Positions 5,069-10,612 of a stretch of DNA of 10,612 nt are shown here, one piece after another. The notes below the pieces were generated by a model, which worked only from the letters and a program-made list of their open reading frames with translations, ran no database searches and was not told the origin of the DNA. Source of the DNA: Planctomycetota bacterium (GTDB lineage Bacteria > Planctomycetota > Planctomycetia > Pirellulales > Pirellulaceae); the NCBI GenBank assembly GCA_019347795.1, contig JAHWKS010000093.1, positions 1 through 10,612 on the forward strand, in the 5' to 3' direction. How positions within the stretch are numbered: the first letter of the stretch is position 1; each line of letters starts with the position of its first letter. Position numbers and translations under genes: made by a program.

Positions 5069-6865
5069 TCACCCATGCGCCCCGAACATTGGGGCGTGGC
5101 GGACGTCGAGGAGCTTGCCGGCGCCGGTATACATGTGGACGCCGCAGGGGAGACAGGGATCGAAGCTCCGCACCGCCCGCATGATGTCGATGCCTTTGAA
5201 CTTGTCGGGACCGTTCTCCTCAAAGATCGGCGTGTTCTGCACCGCGTCCTCGTAGGGGCCGGGCGTGCCGTACGTGTCGCGGGGGCTGGCGTTCCAGGGG
5301 GTCGGCGGATAGGGATGATAGTTTGCGATCTTCCCGCCGCGGATCACCATGTGGTGCGACAAGACGCCGCGCACCGCCTCGTGGAAGCCGCAGCCGATCG
5401 CCTCGTCGGGAACCTGGAACTCGCTCCAGGTGCGGGTCCGGCCGGCGTGCACCTCCTTGAGGGCCTGCTCGACGCAATACATCGCCACCGCCGCCGCATA
5501 CGCTTGAAAATACGTGCGAGCCCGATCACGCTCGATGGCGTTGCTCCACTTGGGGATCTTCCACTCCAGCTCCATCTCCGGCATGAGCGTCGTCTTCGGA
5601 AGGACCATCTTGACGCTCTTGCCGGTCGCCTTCACGTACCCGAGATCGACCGTCCCGTTGAGCGCCGTGGACCACAGCCGGGCAATCGGGCCGCCGCCGG
5701 TGTCCAGCGGCAAATAATCGCCGGTCCGCTTGTCGTACCAGCGCGGCGACATGACCCACGTGTAATTGCCGTCGAAGTTTCGCTTCTGCGGCTTGGGAAT
5801 CGTCGTCTGGTTCCAGGGGTGCCGATGGTCCACGGGATTTCCCAGCGGGTCGTGCGTTACGAACGGATGCTCGTTCTGCCAGTCCTCGTAATACGAACTG
5901 CCCAGCAGGATGCGGATGCCCAGGTTGATGTCCACCAGGTCGTTCGTGACCAGCTCGCCGTCTACGATCACGCCCGGCGTGACGAACATGGAGCGGCCCC
6001 AGTCGCTCATGTTCTCGTAGCGGTAGTCGCACACGTCGGGGTTGTTCCAGGCGCCCCAGCATCCCAGCAGCACCCGCCGCTGGCCGACCTGCTCGTAGCC
6101 GGGAATCGCGGTGTAGAAGAAGTCGAAGAGGTCGTCGTGCAGGGGGACGGCCTTCTTCATGAACTCGATGTACTTCATCAGCCGCACGAGATAATCGGTG
6201 AAGACCTGCACGCTGGGGACGGTGCCCACGCCGCCGGGATAGAGCGTCGAGGGGTGTACGTGCCGGCCTTCCATCAGGCAGAACATCTCGCGGGTGAGGC
6301 GGCTCATCTGCAGCGCCTCGCGATAGTAGGCGCCGGTGAAGGGGTTGAGCGCCCGCATGATGTCGGCCACGGTGCGATAGCCGTGAATGTCGGCATGCGG
6401 GGCCTCGGTGTTCTCGGCCTTCTCCAGCACGCCGGGGTTGGTCTCCTTGACCATCTGCTCGCAGAAGTCCACGCCCACCAGGTTGTCCTGGTAGAGGCAG
6501 TGGTCGAACATGTACTCCGCCGCCTCTCCCAGATTGATGATCCACTCGCCCAAAGGCGGCGTCTTGCAGCCGAAGGCCATGTTCTGCGTGTAGACGGCGC
6601 ACGTGGCGTGGTTGTCGCCGCAGATGCCGCAGATGCGGGTGGTGATGAAGTGGGCATCCCGCGGGTCCTTCCCCTGCATGAAGATGCTGTACCCGCGAAA
6701 GATGGACGACGTGCTGTGACACTCCGCCACGCGGCGGTTCTCGAAGTCGATCTTGGTGTAGATGCCCAGACTGCCGACGATGCGGGTGATCGGGTCCCAC
6801 GACATCTCGACCAGTTTTCCCGGCTCGACCGGCTTCTTCGTCTTGGGCTGCGAGGCGGTGCTCAT
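5069..6865 (-). CDS. hhyL: [NiFe]-hydrogenase large (catalytic) subunit, group 1h type
   Basis: This subunit holds the Ni-Fe(CN)2CO centre that splits H2. The 598-residue protein has the N-terminal nickel motif RICGICGDNHA (C79, C82, H86) and the C-terminal motif DPCLPCGVH (C571, C574, H577). The maturation protease should cut after H577 and release a 21-residue tail. All four nickel ligands are Cys, so it is not a [NiFeSe] enzyme. The segments SSIFRGYSIFMQGKDPRDAH and TTRICG are typical, to my knowledge, of group 1h large subunits. The ATG at 6865 has AAGGAG 6 nt upstream; an in-frame TTG at 6880 is less likely. It is separated from the small-subunit gene by two other genes, which is unusual. 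Confidence 0.97.
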   Translation of the reverse strand: MSTASQPKTKKPVEPGKLVEMSWDPITRIVGSLGIYTKIDFENRRVAECHSTSSIFRGYSIFMQGKDPRDAHFITTRICGICGDNHATCAVYTQNMAFGCKTPPLGEWIINLGEAAEYMFDHCLYQDNLVGVDFCEQMVKETNPGVLEKAENTEAPHADIHGYRTVADIMRALNPFTGAYYREALQMSRLTREMFCLMEGRHVHPSTLYPGGVGTVPSVQVFTDYLVRLMKYIEFMKKAVPLHDDLFDFFYTAIPGYEQVGQRRVLLGCWGAWNNPDVCDYRYENMSDWGRSMFVTPGVIVDGELVTNDLVDINLGIRILLGSSYYEDWQNEHPFVTHDPLGNPVDHRHPWNQTTIPKPQKRNFDGNYTWVMSPRWYDKRTGDYLPLDTGGGPIARLWSTALNGTVDLGYVKATGKSVKMVLPKTTLMPEMELEWKIPKWSNAIERDRARTYFQAYAAAVAMYCVEQALKEVHAGRTRTWSEFQVPDEAIGCGFHEAVRGVLSHHMVIRGGKIANYHPYPPTPWNASPRDTYGTPGPYEDAVQNTPIFEENGPDKFKGIDIMRAVRSFDPCLPCGVHMYTGAGKLLDVRHAPMFGAHG

Positions 6866-6871
6866 GGGGCG

Positions 6872-6877
6872 CTCCTT
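6872..6877 (-). promoter_or_regulatory. Shine-Dalgarno deciding the large-subunit start
   Basis: AAGGAG lies 6 nt upstream of the ATG at 6865. It would lie inside the coding region if the TTG at 6880 were used, so it fixes the start at 6865. Confidence 0.75.
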
Positions 6878-6919
6878 CAAAGTGGGTCGAGACGAGGTCG
6901 AATTTCTTTGAATCCGGGG

Positions 6920-6957
6920 GCGCGAAACCGCAAGCGTGGTCGCTTGCGGTTTTGCGC
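6920..6957. repeat. Near-perfect 17-bp inverted repeat upstream of large subunit
   Basis: The 17-nt arms 6920-6936 and 6941-6957 pair at 16 of 17 positions (the exception is a possible G-T wobble) around a 4-nt TGGT loop; the inner 12 bp (aaaccgcaagcg / cgcttgcggttt) are perfect. It occupies the middle of the 121-nt gap between the selenoprotein stop and the large-subunit ATG. Neither strand has a U-run after the stem, so an intrinsic terminator is unlikely. The ccgcaagcg core is of a kind I associate with dispersed planctomycete repeats. In the mRNA it would be a very stable hairpin between the selenoprotein and hydrogenase cistrons. Confidence 0.85.
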
Positions 6958-6986
6958 ACTTCGGGACTTAAACTGGTGGGGGAGGA

Positions 6987-7289
6987 TTACGCCGCATTCT
7001 TCCACCCATCCACGCCCCCCTTCAACGCCTTGGTGTTTTGAAAACCCTTCTGCTGATACTTTTCCGCCGCACCGGCGGAGGATCCTTCGTCCGGTCAAGC
7101 ACAGTAGAAGATAATCTCCCGGTCTTTGGGAACGGAGTCGGCTTGGGAGCGGAAGTCGTCGAGCGAAATCGCCCCCTCCAACCGGTTCTTCTGAAACTTC
7201 TCGTCGCTGTCGTAGGCGCACACGAGCAGGGCGTCCCCTGACTCGACGTGCTGCTTGGCCTCTTGTGGGCCGATGCGTTGAGCTGCCAT
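6987..7289 (-). CDS. Rhodanese-like selenoprotein, in-frame UGA read as selenocysteine
   Basis: Conventional reading gives 64 residues ending EIIFYCA and then TGA at 7097-7095. Reading through gives 35 more residues (PDEGSSAGAAEKYQQKGFQN, then TKALKGGVDGWKNAA) to a TAA at 6989-6987. The 100-residue whole is a complete single rhodanese domain: GDALLVCAYD (strand), RLEGAISLDDF, VPKDREIIFYC (strand and active-site C63), loop, helix, and KGFxNxKALKGGVDGW at the end. The UGA is residue 65, giving Cys-Ala-Sec where I know Cys homologues with YCACPxE. A hairpin with a GGU loop follows at 15 nt. AAAGGAG (7303-7297) lies 7 nt before the ATG. Rhodaneses move sulfane sulfur or act in redox; the substrate here is unknown. 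Alternatives are a nonsense mutation or a truncated gene. Confidence 0.85.
7063..7079 (-). promoter_or_regulatory. Candidate bacterial SECIS hairpin
   Basis: On the minus strand UCCGCC-GGUGC-GGCGGA forms a perfect 6-bp stem with a 5-nt loop that begins GGU. The stem starts 15 nt after the UGA, so the loop GGU is 22-24 nt downstream. Bacterial SECIS elements that bind SelB lie just after the UGA within the coding region, with a short stem and a GGU or GU-containing apical loop; the E. coli fdhF element is the model. An outer GAU/AUC pairing could extend it across an internal loop. The bulged U of E. coli elements is not obvious. High GC makes chance stems possible. Confidence 0.65.
7095..7097 (-). 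other. Selenocysteine codon (in-frame UGA)
   Basis: TGA at codon 65 of the rhodanese-like gene, two codons after the active-site Cys (TGT GCT TGA). The codons that follow continue the same domain in the same frame for 35 residues. Confidence 0.8.
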
Positions 7290-7296
7290 CTTTCAT

Positions 7297-7303
7297 CTCC
7301 TTT
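7297..7303 (-). promoter_or_regulatory. Shine-Dalgarno of the selenoprotein gene
   Basis: AAAGGAG lies 7 nt before the ATG at 7289 and only 2 nt after the stop of the HEAT-like gene. It shows that this small gene is efficiently initiated and is not a decayed remnant. Confidence 0.7.
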
Positions 7304-7305
7304 CG

Positions 7306-8277
7306 TTAAGGTGCTTCTGCCGGTTCGCCGATAACGGGTCGGCGATCAATGTCTGCGTCCACCTCGTTCTCCTGCGCTGCCCGTGACGCGGCTTCGCGAA
7401 CGAGCCGGTGTTCGTCGCCTGTCAACCTTTCGATCAGCGCGGGGCTACGCAGCGTTGGGTAGCGGTCCAAAACCTCGGCGACGTAAAGCCGCACCCACCA
7501 CTCCTTATGCTTTGATAGTTCTTCAAGTTTTTGCTCTGCATCTGATCGCCGCTGCGGCTCGATCTCAAACTCGTGGCGAGCCCGCCAAAGCACGTCCTGC
7601 ACCACATGCGCGTTGAAGGCAAGATCCCGAACGTTGACTTTGTGGCGGAGCGAATCCGTGGCCGTCATCAGCACATCCAGTGCCGCCTCCGGGTCGGTGC
7701 GGAACATGTGCTCTAGCAGCGCCGGGTGTTGATCCCGCTGGCGACTATTCAAGTACGGAACGTAAAGCGAGAAATCAGGCCTGCGCTTTGCATAACGTCC
7801 CCGGCCCCCGGGAAAGTAGTTCCTCGGAACGTAGTCTTCAACGTGCGGCCGGATCATCGACGGGTGCTCCAACGCTCCCTCGAGCCTGCCGCCGGCTTCA
7901 ATCTCGGAGACAATTGCCTCCACCACAACCTCGGGAGGCGTGACGACAAGCAGAAACTCGAGAAACATTCCCTCACCCACGTCGCCCTTCATCGCGTCTT
8001 CGATCGCCGCGACCAACAGCGGCTGATAGACCCTTCGGTCCCGCTGTCGATCATGCATGATCAGCCCGTAGATGCGCTGCAGGTCTGGGAGCGACGAGAA
8101 GAGCGGCTCCAATTCGCCGTCCAATTGCTCGTTCAGCTCGGAATAGTGGGTTCGCGCCCAGTGCTCCCAAATCTTCTCCCTTGGCACTTTCCGCCCGTTG
8201 TCCGGCTGCGCGTAGAGCGTGCTCGCGCATAACATTGGGGCGACGGTTGCCGCCATCAACAAGACGCAGGCCTTCAT
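7306..8277 (-). CDS. Secreted HEAT-like repeat protein, unknown function
   Basis: The 323-residue protein starts with a signal peptide (MKACVLLMAATVAPMLCAST, likely cut after LYA near residue 23), so it should be exported. The rest is mostly helical. The C-terminal part (KEWWVRLYVAEVLDRYPTLR, then ALIERLTGDEHRLVREAASR) has the look of HEAT/ARM repeats, and earlier helices (LLEHMFRTDPEAALDVLMTA) may be degenerate repeats. I recognise no catalytic motif. Start at 8277 is supported by GGAGG (8291-8287) 9 nt upstream; the frame open to 8376 overlaps the small-subunit gene. An exported protein between the two subunits of a cytoplasmic hydrogenase is odd and suggests insertion into the operon; such HEAT-like exported proteins are frequent in planctomycetes. 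A role in H2 metabolism is not evident. Confidence 0.85.
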   Translation of the reverse strand: MKACVLLMAATVAPMLCASTLYAQPDNGRKVPREKIWEHWARTHYSELNEQLDGELEPLFSSLPDLQRIYGLIMHDRQRDRRVYQPLLVAAIEDAMKGDVGEGMFLEFLLVVTPPEVVVEAIVSEIEAGGRLEGALEHPSMIRPHVEDYVPRNYFPGGRGRYAKRRPDFSLYVPYLNSRQRDQHPALLEHMFRTDPEAALDVLMTATDSLRHKVNVRDLAFNAHVVQDVLWRARHEFEIEPQRRSDAEQKLEELSKHKEWWVRLYVAEVLDRYPTLRSPALIERLTGDEHRLVREAASRAAQENEVDADIDRRPVIGEPAEAP

Positions 8278-8309
8278 GTCGCAATTCCTCCGGATGCCGT
8301 GTCCGCTCG

Positions 8310-9377
8310 CTACCTCGCCGGTCCATAGTGCCGCGGCCGGTACCCGGTGGTCAGCTCCGGCCGCGGATGCCGCCACGCGGGCTCTTCGTTCGCCGTCCTG
8401 TTCGTGAAGCCGCGGAGGGCGCGGATCATCCGGCCGTACCAGTTGATCAGCGAACCGGAGACGCGGGCGCCGGGCGGCTCGTCCATGAAGGGCATAAACT
8501 TATCGGGGAACCCCGGCATGGTGCAGGCGATGCAGATGCCGCCGACGTTGGGGCAGCCGCCGATGCCGTCCATCCAGCCGCGCTTGGTCACGTTGCAATT
8601 AACCACGGGTCCCCAGCAGCCGATCTTCACCATGCACTTGGGCGTCCCGTACTCGTATCCGAAGTCGGCCTGCTCGTAATACCCGGCGCGGTCGCAGCCT
8701 TCGTGCACCGTCTTGCCGAAGAGCCACGTGGGGCGAAGCTGATCGTCCAGCGGAATCACCGGCGCCAGCCCCGCCGCTTGATAGAGCAGATAGAGGAGCG
8801 TCTCCATCATGTTGTCGGGCTGCACCGGGCAGCCGGGCACGTTGACGATGGGAAGCCCGGCTTTTGTGCGAAAGCCCCAGCCCAGGTAGTCGGCCAGTCC
8901 CATGGCGCCGGTCGGGTTGCCGGCCATCGCGTGAATGCCGCCGTAGGTGGCGCAGGTCCCCGCGGCGATCACGCCCCAGGCCTTCGGCGCCAGGCGATCG
9001 ATCCATTCGCAGGTGGTGATCGGCTGGCCGGTGGCCTTATCGGTCCCCATGGCGGCCCAGTAGCCTTCGTCCTTGATCTCTTCGTTGGGAAGAGATCCCT
9101 CCAGCACCAGGACGAACGGATCGAGGTTTCCCTCCGCCGCGTCGTGGAAGGGCTTGAGGAAGTCATCCCCTACCTCCACCGCCAGCACCGGGTTGTGCAG
9201 ATGAACCTTGGGCAGGCCGGGGATGGCGCCCAGCATCACATCCTCGATGCTGGGGAGCGTGGCGCCCGTGACAGAGATGGAGTCGCCGTCGCAGCTCAAG
9301 CCCGCGGTGATCCACAGGATGTGCACCTCCTTCACGTCGGGCGGGCGGTTGGCCTGCAAGGTCGCCGGGCTGACCAT
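8310..9377 (-). CDS. hhyS: [NiFe]-hydrogenase small (FeS electron-transfer) subunit, group 1h type
   Basis: This subunit carries three FeS clusters from the NiFe site to the electron acceptor. The 355-residue protein has no Tat signal, so the enzyme is cytoplasmic. Proximal-cluster ligands: C29 and D32 in GLSCDGDS (the usual motif is CxxC), C142 (AAGTCATYGG) and C183 (VPGCPVQP). Distal: H225 and C228 (HEGCDRAGYY), C248 and C254. Medial: C261, C275, C282 and C285 are candidates (GGCPNVGGICIACTMPGFP), enough for a 4Fe cluster. The Asp replacing the second Cys matches my knowledge of the group 1h hydrogenase structure from Ralstonia, in which the proximal cluster has 3Cys-1Asp ligation. The ATG at 9377 has AAGGAG (9390-9385) 7 nt upstream. 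Confidence 0.96.
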   Translation of the reverse strand: MVSPATLQANRPPDVKEVHILWITAGLSCDGDSISVTGATLPSIEDVMLGAIPGLPKVHLHNPVLAVEVGDDFLKPFHDAAEGNLDPFVLVLEGSLPNEEIKDEGYWAAMGTDKATGQPITTCEWIDRLAPKAWGVIAAGTCATYGGIHAMAGNPTGAMGLADYLGWGFRTKAGLPIVNVPGCPVQPDNMMETLLYLLYQAAGLAPVIPLDDQLRPTWLFGKTVHEGCDRAGYYEQADFGYEYGTPKCMVKIGCWGPVVNCNVTKRGWMDGIGGCPNVGGICIACTMPGFPDKFMPFMDEPPGARVSGSLINWYGRMIRALRGFTNRTANEEPAWRHPRPELTTGYRPRHYGPAR

Positions 9378-9411
9378 GGCGCCTCTCCTTTCTCAATCGG
9401 AAACGGCGGAT

Positions 9412-10500
9412 TCAACAGATTCGCGGCAACTGTTCTCCTGCGAGCATGGCGACGACTCGCTCGCCGCCAATGAGTGAACGCATGACGACCATTCCCGGAT
9501 GATCGTCCACAATCTCTCCAATCACGGCGGCGTTTTCGCCCAGCGGATGCCGCCGCATGACCGACAGCAGCCGCTCGGCGTCCTCAGATGGGACGGCGGC
9601 GATCAACTTTCCTTCGTTAGCGACATAGAGCGGGTCGAGTCCAAGCATCTCGCATGCCGCGCGGACTTCCGGACGCGTGGGAAGGGCCGACTCCTCCAGC
9701 CGTACGCCGACGTTCGAGGCGGCAGCCAGTTCGTTCAGCGCACTGGAGACGCCGCCGCGGGTCGGATCGCGCATCGCGCGGATGTCGGGGCAGGCCTCGA
9801 GCATGATGCGCGTCAGGTCGTGCAGCGGCGCGCTGTCGCTCTCCAGAACGGTCTCGAATTCCAACCCCTCGCGCACCGACATGATCGCCACGCCGTGATC
9901 GCCGATGGTTCCCGATACGAGCACCTTGTCTCCCGGCCGGGCGCTCGCGATCGACAACCGCCGCCCCTCGGGCACAACGCCGATGCCGGAGGTGGTGATG
10001 AAGACCTGATCCCCCTTGCCGCGATCGACGACTTTTGTATCGCCAGTGACCAGCGCCACACCCGCTTCATCGCAGGCCCGCCGCATCGAGGCGACGATGC
10101 GGCGGAGATCCTCCATCGGCAATCCTTCCTCGAGGATAAAGGCGGCCGCGAGGAACAGCGGCTTCGCGCCGCCGACCGCCAGGTCGTTCACCGTTCCGTG
10201 AACCGCCAGAGAGCCGATGTCGCCGCCGGGAAAGAAGAGCGGGCGGACGACGAAGGAGTCGGTGGTGAAGGCGATCGGCATTGCGGCGCCGTCGCCGTTG
10301 TGGCGGTGATTGCCGCCGCCGATGTCGAGCGTCGCCTGATCCTCCAGGGCCGCCAGCACATCGCCCCCGAAGCCGGGCAGGAAGAGCCGCTGGATCAGAT
10401 CGGCCGACAGCTTCCCGCCGCTGCCATGCCCGAGCAGCACGTGCTCGTACCGCGTGTGCGGCACGGGGCAGGTGAGGCTGTCAAAGCTGGGACGGTCCAT
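9412..10500 (-). CDS. hypE: Hydrogenase maturation protein HypE (carbamoyl dehydratase)
   Basis: HypE receives a carbamoyl group from HypF on its C-terminal Cys, dehydrates it to thiocyanate with ATP and gives the cyanide to iron in HypC-HypD. The 362-residue protein has LLGHGSGGKLS (residues 22-32), FTTDSFVVRPLFFPGGDIG (from 78), HGTVNDLAVGGA (101-112), LVTGDTKVVDRG and DPTRGGVSSALNE. It ends PRIC, the conserved carboxyl-terminal Cys that is carbamoylated. It belongs to the same PurM-like superfamily as SelD. It follows hypD after 18 nt and precedes the small subunit by 34 nt, so it is in the same operon. Confidence 0.97.
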   Translation of the reverse strand: MDRPSFDSLTCPVPHTRYEHVLLGHGSGGKLSADLIQRLFLPGFGGDVLAALEDQATLDIGGGNHRHNGDGAAMPIAFTTDSFVVRPLFFPGGDIGSLAVHGTVNDLAVGGAKPLFLAAAFILEEGLPMEDLRRIVASMRRACDEAGVALVTGDTKVVDRGKGDQVFITTSGIGVVPEGRRLSIASARPGDKVLVSGTIGDHGVAIMSVREGLEFETVLESDSAPLHDLTRIMLEACPDIRAMRDPTRGGVSSALNELAAASNVGVRLEESALPTRPEVRAACEMLGLDPLYVANEGKLIAAVPSEDAERLLSVMRRHPLGENAAVIGEIVDDHPGMVVMRSLIGGERVVAMLAGEQLPRIC

Positions 10501-10518
10501 GAAATGATCTGCTTCAAC

Positions 10519-10612
10519 CTAAGGAACTGCCGACGCCGCCTCAGTGGCGCGCAGACGTCCATAATGGTAGTAAGCCGCGCAGGCGCCTTCCGACGAAACC
10601 ATCGTCGCGCCG
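10519..10612 (-). CDS. hypD: HypD, C-terminal 30 residues only (cut by window edge)
   Basis: The minus-strand frame entering from the right edge reads GATMVSSEGACAAYYHYGRL and then RATEAASAVP before a TAG at 10521-10519. MVSSEGxCAAYYxYGR is the conserved C-terminus of HypD, the FeS scaffold protein on which the Fe(CN)2CO unit is built with HypC. The order hypD-hypE agrees with this. hypC and hypF are not in the window and probably lie beyond the right edge. Confidence 0.88.
   Translation of the reverse strand, partial: GATMVSSEGACAAYYHYGRLRATEAASAVP

Noticed and set aside
4969..5223. N-terminal extension of the NifU-like protein up to 5223
   Set aside because: The extension translates the inverted repeat and the antiphase end of the large-subunit gene and has no domain; the ATG at 4968 opens a sensible helical protein.
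5069..6865. [NiFeSe] hydrogenase, given a selenoprotein nearby
   Set aside because: All four nickel ligands (C79, C82, C571, C574) are encoded as Cys and no in-frame UGA occurs in the large-subunit gene.
6866..6880. TTG start at 6880 for the large subunit
   Set aside because: The AAGGAG site lies within this stretch and positions the ATG at 6865.
6920..6957. Intrinsic terminator
   Set aside because: The stem is strong, but neither strand has a U-run after it, and the next genes continue in the same direction.
5015..7114. A 699-codon open frame on the plus strand
   Set aside because: It lies antisense to the large subunit, the selenoprotein end and both intergenic repeats, and its translation is rich in Arg/His/Val with no recognisable domain. 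It is a by-product of high GC content.
7095..7289. Rhodanese gene as a simple 64-aa protein or a pseudogene
   Set aside because: The same frame continues after the TGA with the rest of the domain and no other lesion. The gene has a strong ribosome site and a SECIS-like hairpin follows. Not fully excluded without sel genes.
8181..9473. A 430-codon open frame on the plus strand
   Set aside because: It is antisense to the small subunit, whose FeS-ligand motifs are unmistakable; the plus-strand product shows no motif.

Overview
This window holds a [NiFe]-hydrogenase operon. Every gene I can support lies on the minus strand, so transcription runs from high to low coordinates. The hydrogenase looks like the group 1h (actinobacterial-type, high-affinity, oxygen-tolerant, cytoplasmic) uptake enzyme. 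The large subunit carries both nickel-binding motifs, and the small subunit lacks a Tat signal and has Asp where a proximal-cluster Cys is usual. The accessory genes (NifU-C domain protein, DUF5947, several small conserved unknowns, protease, hypA, hypB) match in kind and order what I remember of actinobacterial 1h clusters.

The host is probably not an actinobacterium. High GC, two long inverted repeats of a kind I associate with planctomycete genomes (4980-5045 and 6920-6957) and a secreted HEAT-like protein suggest a planctomycete, perhaps a metagenomic contig. This is inference.

Layout in transcription order: end of hypD (10612-10519), hypE (10500-9412), small subunit (9377-8310), secreted HEAT-like protein (8277-7306), a rhodanese-like selenoprotein (7289-6987, in-frame UGA at 7097-7095), large subunit (6865-5069), NifU-C protein (4968-4423), 76-aa protein (4393-4163), DUF5947 protein (4083-3478), 32-aa GTG-start ORF (3481-3383), 355-aa protein (3378-2311), 104-aa protein (2318-2004), maturation protease (2007-1471), 71-aa single-helix membrane protein (1426-1211), hypA (1201-860), hypB (860-204) and the start of a DUF2784 membrane protein (190-1). 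Many genes overlap by 1-8 bases or are separated by a few bases, which implies translational coupling.

How they work together: HypD and HypE help make the Fe(CN)2CO group, HypA and HypB insert nickel, and the protease trims the large-subunit tail. The subunits oxidise H2, and the NifU-C, DUF5947 and small membrane proteins are candidates for FeS supply, electron transfer or membrane attachment.

The main discovery is the small gene between the two structural subunits. Read conventionally it is a rhodanese cut off just after its active-site Cys. Read through the UGA it is a complete 100-residue rhodanese with a Cys-Ala-Sec active-site loop, followed at 15 nt by a hairpin with a GGU-containing loop, as expected for a bacterial SECIS.
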